Below are positions 29,864 through 39,800 of a stretch of DNA of 64,000 nt, piece by piece. The position numbers and the translations under genes are program-made. The notes beneath the pieces are model-generated. The model was not told the DNA's origin and did not search any database. It saw only the letters and a list, made by a program, of their open reading frames with translations. This stretch comes from Chrysophaeum taylorii (taxonomy: Eukaryota > Sar > Pelagophyceae > Pelagomonadales > Pelagomonadaceae). Each line of letters starts with the position of its first letter. The stretch's first letter is position 1. The stretch covers positions 1-64,000 of the forward strand of contig JAQMWT010000138.1 in the NCBI GenBank assembly GCA_029834535.1, in the 5' to 3' direction.

Positions 29864-32800
29864 TTACTCACTCGCGTCGTCATGGCGCAGCGAAGCTGGC
29901 ACATTGAAATGGACTTTACCCTGTTCGCGAGAGGCCGCTGGAAGTGGCGCGATGCCGAGGTACTGGGCGTGGGTGCAGTCGCTCGGTACGAATTCGTTGG
30001 TTGGTATTCGGGGGCAGGCGCGGCGAAGCCGACGCAGCCAGGCGTGAAACAGGAGCTCGCGATTTGGATACCCCATCTCTGGGACACGAAAGACGTGCGT
30101 ACCGGCGCCCGCGACCTTGAAGCTCATCATGACCTCGTCGTCCCCTTCCTTGAGGACGTCGACGCATTCGATGTGATCGACTTCAAACTTGAAGCGCGGT
30201 TCTTCGTCCCCACGACTATTGTATACGAGGAGGTAGTCAAAGCCGAGCGCGCACCAAGAAGGCTTCCAGAAGGCGACCATGGAGTTGCGAGCTAGGCGTT
30301 GTTCGAGGTGCGAGCATATGCTCAAAGCTCGTGGATATACCCACATCCTGAATTTGATTAAGCCCTCGAGAGATTCGCCGCCGCTTATCCTTTCAAAACA
30401 CAGCTGACAATGATTACCATCGAGGATCGGGACCAATTGGTCGCCGAGACACCTTGTCTCGTCGAGTAAGAGCATCGAAGGCTTCTGAGCTGCTGGGGTG
30501 CGCTCGACAGCATCTCCACCTGGCGCCCTTTTGGATCTTGAAGCGTCGTCAACACCCATTCTCCTCGCAGCCAGCTCTGCTACATGTTGGTGTTGCCGGC
30601 CTCTGAGCAACGACTCGCGGGTTCTGAGCGAGGGTTCGCAGCCTCTGAGCGTCGGTTCTTGGATTTTTGCCATGGTCTTCACCTTCATTGTTTTTTTTTT
30701 CGAATCGTTGTCTGATTTCTGTTGAAGCTTGCTAATACAGGTAGTCGTGTCCGTCAAGCGCAAATCCCTGAGGTCAACAACGGTCTGGCCTAGGAAGTCG
30801 TCCTTCCCAACGTCATCTTCGTCGACGACAGTAAGGGTGACCGTCGACTCCGGATCGACACCGGGAATCAGAAAGGACTCGTCCCAGGTCGGCGTCAAAG
30901 TCCCCGCGATGCATGCAGTTCGCGATGAAAAAATTGGAAAATATGGTGGAACGGCTTCGAATTTCGAGCGGTCTCGCGCGCGGATTGTGGGAGGCAAATA
31001 GAAGGACTGCGGTTTGTCCATGCTGTCGTGAAAATTCGCCGTGGCTACGACCAAACACGTTGAGGATCTCTGCCCGGGTTGACTCCGTCGATAGTTGTTG
31101 TCGTGCTCAATTCCGCTTCTTCGAGCCATTGGCGTTGACGCTCGGGAGCCGGGATTCATCGATAAATTCGAGGAGGAGGGCGACGAGCCACCGTGTGCCG
31201 CCCTCGAAGTTGGACCAGCGTAGATATTTGCAATTTGGCTCTGAACAAGCTTCGAGGGTGCCATACCCTCGGGCGCAAAACCCCCTCGTTCGCCTAATTG
31301 TGCCGTAATGTAGCACGTTGGATCGCTTGTCCCCTTCTTTGTGTCGGCTACCAGGAGCTTCGCTGAGCCTACGATGTCTACCCGGATCATTCGGACATCT
31401 TCGCGCGCTGCTTGCAGCTCGCGAGTCCGCACTCGTACGCGCCAGGCGCGCCATGATGCCTGTGTTTTCGCAGCAGCATCATCACGGTCCTGTTTAGAGG
31501 CCAGGCACGCTTTTTGCGCAATGGTCTTTCGCAGACGCTCGATTCGCACCTGAGAGTGGGCCCGTCTCTTACGAACGTAGGTCACCAATGCCCGACCGAC
31601 CACCCCCACAGCGTTCTTGTATATCTCCGCGGTTATCGAAGCAATACGCTCCAGATGTTGCTTCTTCGCAAGCCAGTTTCGCATAGCTTTCCCCAATCGC
31701 TGGCGAGCCCGCTGTTTCAAGTGGACAAGCCATTCGTTACGTGCGACTGAAAGCCTTCGACGAATGATTTTGCACACCCAATTGCAGATCGCGCGCGTGA
31801 TTATGCGCGCTGCCTTGTCCTTGGATGCATGGCTCATGGCTCGTATACGCTTCGATGTGTGAGACGCCCTGTAGACGAGCGTGTCTTTTGACGCAAGAGA
31901 ATGCTGCGACCCCTCGACCCTACTTCCACATATGCTGACTGAAGACGTGTGCGGCTGCTGGCTGCTCTTGAAGTAGAGATGGGCAGCAAGCTTCATATGC
32001 TTTTGTTGAAAGTATTCGAGTCGTTGGAGCTCGATCCCAGACCTCACGCAGCTCAACTTGTCGAGAAGTTCCCGTTGTGCTCGTTCTTGATGGGCAGCGC
32101 ACAGCTCTTCGCGGAGGTGCTGCGCCCTGTTGACGCACGAGGGCCGCCGCTGGCGCGGCAGTTTGAGCGCCGGCCCTTCGACCTCAACGGCTTTGGCCAG
32201 CACCGACATTAAGCTTGCCTGTCTCCGCCTGGGGAGTTTCTGCGTGCTTCGGAGATGCGCAAAGTATGATCTACACAACTTGCGGAGTGAGTTTTCGATG
32301 GTGCGCACGATTTCCTCGGAGGCCACCAAATTTCCCTTGTCGGTCACCGCCCTCACCTTGAGCGCCGCCAAGGTGACATTGTGAGCAATGAAGCGCAGAT
32401 CCTCGATCGCATTCCGCGCGCTTTTAGCGTCAACACCGCTGGCGCTTCTCCCAAACGCCTCGCAGAGCGAATATATGTTGCCGACGAGCGACGAAGAGAA
32501 GCCGAGGTCGTGTAAGCGTCGAATGGCAGTTGTCGCCGAGGCCACGAGGAAGATGCGGCTACAACGAAGACCACCGTGCATCAACTCATAAAGGAGCATG
32601 CTCAATTTTTTCCCAGAGACAGCCGCGCTAGCTTTTCTTTTGCCATACACCTCGTTACAGACCACGAGATCAATGAGGGAGTAGCCTGGGTTTGTCGGTG
32701 CATTCGCTGGGGCGCTTCTGATCAGCGGTTGCAACAGCACCTGCTCTTCCGCTGACAAATGTAGGTGGAGCAGCGTGCTCAGCGCGCTTGTCAGATTGAC

Positions 32801-33559
32801 GACGGGCAGCCCTGTGCCGCGGATTGTTTCCAGAACGCCCGGTTCGTGGTGTAACGCTGACGCAAGTAGTTTGACCATGAGCACTCGCAACGCGCGTGAC
32901 TCGTCGCCAGACTGCGACGCGTCGCTCCGAATGGGATTACGCAACGCTGCCGGTGCGCTCTTAGGCCGCTGACGGAGAGGTGGCTTGGCTGCGGCTCCTT
33001 TGCGTCGATTGTCCATTGACCGACTGACATCTCCAAGTTGTGTGCAAAGCAGCACAAGCATGTCCAAGTCGACTTTACGCGCCGGGAGTGAGCTGCAGAG
33101 TGCGTCATCGGGGGTGTCGACGTCTACGTAGTCGGGGAGCAGGTCAACGATTGCCCCGACACCCGCAGCGGACAAATTCACGCCGTAGAATTGCCGAAGC
33201 CACGCACGGACGGTTTCGGGCGCGAGAAAGCGCCGGCTCGACCCACACACTGGGTGCCGACACATGCTCGCCGCTTTGACAAGCTTGGCGATCGCACGCG
33301 TTTTCTCGAGGTACGAGTAGGAATGGTTGATCTTGGTGAGAGTGATCTCGAGAGCATGCAGTTTTTTTTCGATTGGACGCTTTCGGGATACTTCGCCTGC
33401 GTGCGGGCTGTCCAGCATACCTACAACACTGCGTCGTCGCTGGACTGCCGCTTGGCTGCGGCCTTTCTTCTCCCGGCGCTTGCTTCTTTTGTGAGACAGG
33501 CTGACGCTAGCGTCCATAATATCGACGCGCGTGCCAATCATTGCGAATGCTCGGGCCAT
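29864..33559 (-). CDS. Large IQ / C2 / PH-domain protein (1,231 aa)
   Basis: One uninterrupted exon from the ATG at 33557-33559. The N-terminal 550 residues are basic then alpha-helical, with no family recognised. Residues about 575-720 are Arg/Lys-rich helices with IQ-like stretches (IITRAICNWVCKIIRRRL, AAAKTQASWRAWRVRVRTRE) that may bind calmodulin. A C2-type domain spans about 735-945, with DTKKGTSDPTCY, LTPTWDESFLIPG and VVDEDDVGKDDFLGQTVVDL. It holds the Asp residues of a Ca2+-binding site but is split by an 80-residue low-complexity insert. A PH-like domain lies near 1,093-1,175 (FWKPSWCALGFDYLLVYN, ending FHAWLRRLRRAC). The combination suggests a Ca2+- and lipid-regulated membrane scaffold. 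It is divergently paired with the dynein gene 257 bases away. Confidence 0.8.
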   Translation of the reverse strand: MARAFAMIGTRVDIMDASVSLSHKRSKRREKKGRSQAAVQRRRSVVGMLDSPHAGEVSRKRPIEKKLHALEITLTKINHSYSYLEKTRAIAKLVKAASMCRHPVCGSSRRFLAPETVRAWLRQFYGVNLSAAGVGAIVDLLPDYVDVDTPDDALCSSLPARKVDLDMLVLLCTQLGDVSRSMDNRRKGAAAKPPLRQRPKSAPAALRNPIRSDASQSGDESRALRVLMVKLLASALHHEPGVLETIRGTGLPVVNLTSALSTLLHLHLSAEEQVLLQPLIRSAPANAPTNPGYSLIDLVVCNEVYGKRKASAAVSGKKLSMLLYELMHGGLRCSRIFLVASATTAIRRLHDLGFSSSLVGNIYSLCEAFGRSASGVDAKSARNAIEDLRFIAHNVTLAALKVRAVTDKGNLVASEEIVRTIENSLRKLCRSYFAHLRSTQKLPRRRQASLMSVLAKAVEVEGPALKLPRQRRPSCVNRAQHLREELCAAHQERAQRELLDKLSCVRSGIELQRLEYFQQKHMKLAAHLYFKSSQQPHTSSVSICGSRVEGSQHSLASKDTLVYRASHTSKRIRAMSHASKDKAARIITRAICNWVCKIIRRRLSVARNEWLVHLKQRARQRLGKAMRNWLAKKQHLERIASITAEIYKNAVGVVGRALVTYVRKRRAHSQVRIERLRKTIAQKACLASKQDRDDAAAKTQASWRAWRVRVRTRELQAAREDVRMIRVDIVGSAKLLVADTKKGTSDPTCYITAQLGERGGFAPEGMAPSKLVQSQIANIYAGPTSRAAHGGSSPSSSNLSMNPGSRASTPMARRSGIEHDNNYRRSQPGQRSSTCLVVATANFHDSMDKPQSFYLPPTIRARDRSKFEAVPPYFPIFSSRTACIAGTLTPTWDESFLIPGVDPESTVTLTVVDEDDVGKDDFLGQTVVDLRDLRLTDTTTCISKLQQKSDNDSKKKTMKVKTMAKIQEPTLRGCEPSLRTRESLLRGRQHQHVAELAARRMGVDDASRSKRAPGGDAVERTPAAQKPSMLLLDETRCLGDQLVPILDGNHCQLCFERISGGESLEGLIKFRMWVYPRALSICSHLEQRLARNSMVAFWKPSWCALGFDYLLVYNSRGDEEPRFKFEVDHIECVDVLKEGDDEVMMSFKVAGAGTHVFRVPEMGYPNRELLFHAWLRRLRRACPRIPTNEFVPSDCTHAQYLGIAPLPAASREQGKVHFNVPASLRHDDASE

Positions 33560-33816
33560 CTCATCCTGGATATCGTATCATTTCTTGGTTAAAGTACTCT
33601 ACACGTGAAACCACGTCATTCAAAACGTAGAAGAGGATGTATCTTTGGGATCCACTTTACGAGCATGCCGTCAACGCATACATTCTAGGCCATCTCGCTT
33701 AGATATGGAGGCCCACGAGGCTGGCCAGCAATCTGCCGCCTCGCTCTTCGAAGGGATAAGCTTGGCGTCTCGGTTGTACTGCACGCCGCAACACCAATCG
33801 CGAGTCCCAACAAAGG
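33560..33816. promoter_or_regulatory. Candidate bidirectional promoter, C2/PH gene / dynein gene
   Basis: 257 bases separate two divergent ATGs. The dynein 5' end is uncertain: the next in-frame ATG is at 33952, so its promoter may extend further right. No core element recognised. Confidence 0.4.
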
Positions 33817-36800
33817 ATGCGTCGACGCCAACGGTGCGCCTGTTTTGCTGTTGTGTTTCGCGCAACCGATCTTCTATGCCCTCGTGCGCAGTTGTCGACG
33901 GCATTCCGGACGCTGCAGTCGAAGCTCACGACGACGCAATTGCGGCCGAAGATGACAATACGCGGGTCCAAATCGATTCCTGGCCTTTTCCGCCAGGAGA
34001 GTCTGGTGACGATAGGGACAAGTCCTCTCGAGGCATACCTGAGCCATCCGCTGATGATGAAGGCTCGTACGAAGCATGCTGTATCGACGCAAGACGTGGT
34101 CGTGTCGATAAATTCTTGCGGGGAGGAGCCTGCCGAACGGGATAGGGCGCTGGATGACGAGACTTTAGAAAGCCAGCCACAGTCGTTCTTGGAGTCGCTG
34201 AACTTGACGCAGCAACAAATGGCGTCGTTCATCGACGACACCGGCAGCTTTTTATACTTGACTCACGCCCGCGGCGCTCAGTGTTCGGGGTCTGCCTACG
34301 ATCTGATCGTTGTGGGTCATTCTGAAGTGGAATCTCATAACTACTTCACGCTGTCATGCAACGGCATCACACACTTTTCCGGCTACAACTCGGACTTCAC
34401 GCCGATGCGGCAGTGGGAACGCGAGTACGGGTTATTCCACAGGATACGACGCATACCCTTCTTCGCAAAATACAGGGCTTGGAAGACATTCAGTGTTTGG
34501 AAAAAGAATGTCAAGCGCGGGAAGATAAGGGCGAGCATCACGGCGCTTCGGGCATCGCTGTTCATCTTCATACCGTCGTTGCGGGAGGCGCTGATCAAAA
34601 TTCAGACGCTCTGCCAGGAGACCCTCCGCATGAAGCTCGTCGAGGCTGAGCCTGGTAAGACTTACGAGCTCGAGTTATTCGAGCGCGAACAGGAGCAGCT
34701 ACAGTCGGACCGCGCCAAGACGCTTGTCGTGTTCACGAGCGATGCCCAGCAGCTAGCGCGAGTCGCGTGCGACGAAGTAGTCGACGCTTTTTTGAAGACT
34801 GCCAAGATCGTGGCGGACCACCGCATGACCTTTATGGAGCGAGCCTCTCTACGTTCGGAATGCCGCAAGCTCACGCGTTTCCTTCGGCTCGTTGACTTTC
34901 ACGTTATCACAACGCTCAGAGAGCTCGCCCTCGAATCCGTACGCGTCGCCTACGAGCTTGCCTCGCCCTCCACGCTCCCGCCCTACGTTGTGCACTGCGA
35001 CGAGCCTGCCGAGACCGATGCAACAGTCAGTTTTGCGGGCATAGGCCCAGCAGATCTCGACGACGATAGCTCCGTGGATACACAGTGTGCGCCACTTCTG
35101 CGCATCGAGCTAAGCTACTCTTCGAGCGACCTCGAATGTTCGCCGTCGCTGTCTGAGGTCCAGCGCGTCTTCAGCGATCTTCTGAGCCAGTGCCTCAAAG
35201 TGGTTGGTATTCCTGACCGCATCTTCATGCATCCCGACTTGGCTCTCTACGTCATGTCTGACGCCGACAATGGTCCGGGCGACGTCGGGGTGGGGTCGTC
35301 AGGAGCTCGTGAGTCCGAGACCTCAGTCCAAGACCTTGTCGCGTCGGATGATAAGTTCGTGCGCGCTTCGGCGCAGATTCAACAAGCGTTGTCGTCGGCG
35401 TTCGAGGCGGCTATGGACTACGCTTTAGTCTTCGACCCTTTCTATGCGAAGAGCCTGGAGAACCACACATTTCATTCGAACCTGTGCGAGACCTTTTCGG
35501 GTGATGTGGATCTCAATGCGTATGCCGACGCGATTTCGCGATACCGCGGCCAGGTTGAAGAGTTTCGTGGGATGCCAGGGAGCGCCGACGTCGGCATCCT
35601 CCGTATCGATAGCTTGGCACTCAAGCGCTGCCTCCTGCCATCGCCTGTTGTTTGTCTGGACAAACTCCACGCGTTACTACCCGAGCTTATGGATGAAGGT
35701 TTCAATGTTCTTCTTGACCAACTCGGCATGATCTTGCCAGTAGTAACGGGCGTACCCTCCAACGTCGAGCACTTCATTTCTAAGAAACGAATAGTTCAGG
35801 AGGCGCTGGCTGCGTTTGAAGGCTTCAAGGCCTCCCAGCAAAAATTAATCGCCATGTCGACGCTCTTGATTAAGGAAGGTTGGCCTGTGCCCGATTACCA
35901 TAAGGCGCACCTTTTCATGGCCGACGAAAACATGTCGACGCTCGAGATTGGTATTCAGATCGCTGAGGGTCGCGAGGAAGAGGACACAAAGCGCTTTGCA
36001 GCCGAGATCGCCGAAGAGGTTCCGAGGCTCAAGAGAGCTATCAGCGAGGTCCGCGAACAGCTTGATTCCTCTATAGTTGCATCGCTCGAAGAGCAGCCAG
36101 AGAACGTCATCACCTTTCTAGAGCTTCAAGAGGAGACACTTGCCAAGCTCCGCCAGCGCACCGAGACCCTCGCCGAATACCAAGCCGAACTTAGACAGGA
36201 CGTCGACGAGTATGACACCCTCGACGAGGTCGCCACAGATCTCAACCTGAAACTCCGCCTTTGGCGCGGTATGAAGGAATGGGGCAAACTCACTGCCTTA
36301 TGGGTCACTACGCCGCTCGCTGACATCGACGCTGGCCAGCTTGAGATCCACGTCCAGGCCTACAATAAGACTGTCCACCAGGCAATGAAGGGGCTTCCGG
36401 GCAACCCAGTTGTCCCCAAGCTCAAGGAAAGCGTCGACAAGTTCACTCCTGTCCTCCCTGTTGTAGTCAATCTCCGCAACATGGCACTCCAGGAACGCCA
36501 CTGGGCCAGAATTCACGAGCTCGTCGGCGTTCAGATCCAAGGCGATACTTCTTTTTCGCTCGGCGACATCATCGACAAGGGCATCACCAGCCACCATACC
36601 GAGATCACCACCATCGCCACCAATGCTACTCAAGAGGCCGTCCTCGAGGGGATGATGGAGAAAGTCACCAAGCAGTGGGAAGCAGCCGAGTTCATTGTCC
36701 TCGAGTACAAAGACGTTAAGGATCTGTACATATTAGGAGACGTCTCCGAGAACATCGCCGCTCTAGACGAGTCCCTCGTCACCGTCAACACCGTTCTCGG

Positions 36801-39800
36801 TTCGCGCTATGTCGGCGGCATCCGCGCCTTTGTTGAGAAGTGGCGGCGCGATCTCATGCTCTTCCAGGACACGCTGGATGAGTGGCTTGCCTGCCAAAGA
36901 GCCTGGATGTACCTAGAAAGCATATTCTCGTGCGCCTGCCTAAGTCCTATTCGTCACACGGGATTGTCCCGAGTTTCTCGCTCTGCGCGACACCGTGTCC
37001 ACGTAGGTCGCCGGATATCATCCGTCAACTCCCTGCAGCTGCCAAACAGTTCCAGGCTGTCGACAAGTCTTGGAGAAGCATTATGAAGGCAACAGCAGAG
37101 GAGCCGCTCGCTCTCAAGTGCTGCTGCGTCAAAGACCGCAAGGAAACGTTTGTCAATCACAACGCTACCCTTGACAAGATCCAAAAGAACCTCGAACAGT
37201 ATCTGGTAAGGTCTAATAAGTGCAGTGCCTCGCCGAATCGACCACTCCGCCGCAGGAAACTAAATGCGCCGCTTTCCCTCGATTTTACTTTCTCAGCGCG
37301 TTTCACGGAGTCCAATCCTGCGTCGTGTATGCTGGTTTAATAGAAAGTGCAATGCGCAGGCAACGATGAGCTACTGGAGATACTCTCGCAGTCCAAGGAT
37401 CCTCAGGCCGTCCAGCCACACATGAGAAAGTGCTTTACGGAGGATCATCAACTGCTCACAAATTACGGCTTCATGTTTCTCGATCAAGTCAACAAGTTCA
37501 AGGGAAAAGACTTGATGTTCGCGTCGTATGATCCCAGGAAGAGGATGTTAGTCTACGAGCATCCTATCAGCATTGTTATCAACCCAGAAGCTTCAACACA
37601 GGTAGTTGAGTTCACGGACCAACATGAGGCCTTCCGTTGGACGAATGATGCCGATTTGTACGGGCGGTCACCGGCTGACATCGCGCGTATGAGCTCCCAG
37701 CAAGCCACATACCAAGAGCTTGCTGGCTCGGGACACGATGAAGCTGTCAGAATCCTTCAGCATCAAACAGCGGTGACTGTGACGGGTCTTTCGATGAGTC
37801 GCGTCCCTCGGTCGAGTCGCATTTCGGTCGTAGCAACTGCTAATCATGAGATGTACATCCAAGTTGGACGTGAACAAGATGGAACGAAGGTGCAAACTTG
37901 CTTTGATGTCGCGAGCCACTTTGAAAAAAAGCCCGCGAGCGACCTCGTTGCTCTTGCTGAAGTTCCCGAAAAAGACCATATCTTGCGCTTTATGGCCGTT
38001 GCAGAAGAAGGGACGTATGTGCGAGACGATTCGCCGACCATGGCGTTGATTGAATTGACGTTTACCGCTCTCAATCTGGATACTGAGGAGAAGCGCGTCG
38101 CTTTTCTCGAATTTTATGGTTTCTGGCTTGGTAATGGGTCGCTCCATTTCAACACGCGCGGCGACCCATACTCAATCGAGATCGCCCCCTTAAAAAAAAG
38201 CCACATGCCCTGGATTCTCGAACGCCTCAAAACGTGCGGTGTTTCCAAACAGCATTATTCTCGTCGCTTTCATTCTGATTCTAGCGGGATGCGAAGAGAT
38301 AAGCTGTCAATTACGGACCCTCGCTGGCTGCGCCTGCTTGCCTCGGAGTATCAGCACAAGTATCATAATTCCCGGAACTACGCGGAACAGTTTCAGGCTC
38401 AGAAGAAGATGGCTAAAATCTTTGCTCGTCCTGCTGCGAGCGCTGAAACTGTTGGTACGGATTGTCTGGAAGAAAGGTGTGGCGACGACTTCGATAGCGA
38501 CTGCGATGATGTCGATGAGGTGGACATTCGCGAATCAGGGCAAACTCGCCGCCGAAGTCTGGACGCTGTTGCACAGATTGACAATGAAGTCGTCGTTGCT
38601 GATTTAGAAGGTGCCGACGTGACTGAGTCATCCATGCCAAGTGGAGACGACGTTCGCTCGAATTCGCCGTTCTGTCGGCCTGAAGAACCAACCATCGAAG
38701 AAAAGTCCCAGGACTTTGGACGTAGCCTTAAAGATCGTCTCCGCGACAACTCGAGCGCCGTAGTTTTTCTCCGGGAACTACTCGGTGAAGAAAAATTCAT
38801 CGTTCTTCGGTGTATCATCTCAACTGAGCCTATCAACTGGACTCAGGCCAAACTCGTCGTCAGAAAAAAGCTCGAGGAAGCTGGCCTATCCGCGCCGTTC
38901 CATACGCAGGCTGCATACGCGGTCGCTACGTGGTACAAATTGATCACGGAGGCCCGGCCCAATCAACGCTCGCACGCGAATGGCAAGAAACGCGTGGATT
39001 ACCGGGCCATGAAAAGAGTGTTCGTTCCTGATTTTGAATGGTCCAAGATTGTCTTCGCGTTCGATGTTACCGAAGCTCGAAGACATCTGATGCCCGACTC
39101 AGCATCAGATCTTACATCCTCCGCACCACTGTGTTCTCGAAACGATCTCGCGCCCTTCAAACGAAAACTGGAGGTCGTCGGCACGGGCGGCTCCAAATCT
39201 GCGAAATGGCTCTTCTGGTGGGTGTTGGGCTTGAGGAAAGAGCTGGCTCGTGCCATTCTTCGCGGTTATTGTATGGCAGATGGCTGGAAAGTTGGCGATG
39301 AGAATATTGTGTTCTCATCCTCGGTGCGGTTCAGAGACCAACTCGTGCAGCTAGCTCTCCATGGTGGATACTCTGCTCAATTCAAGCTTCAAAAGCTTGA
39401 AGATTCAAAGATCTGCGCTGCCTCTCTCCATGGTGGGAAGCACCAAGTCCACAACACGCACAGACTGTGGATTGTATCATACTCATCGCATTTTGACAAG
39501 CATCGTCAACATTGCAAAAGCGGCGTGGCTGCTCCAACACTGCGGGTTAAGACAGACGTGAAGTCAAAAACATACTGTGGCAAAACATGGTGTGCGAGTA
39601 TGCCAAAAGGCTTTGTCATTGTTCGCCGCGCCCGTACTGATGAAAAGGGGATTGTTGTTTGTGCTTCGGTTCCAACGATCCAAGGCAATTGTTTTGACAA
39701 TCTTGTGAAGCTTCAATTCGGCGAGGAGCCTGGGTCCATCGATATCAATGGCATGTATTCTGGCGAGGGTGAACTCGTCGGTCTGGGCAAGAATTTGAAA

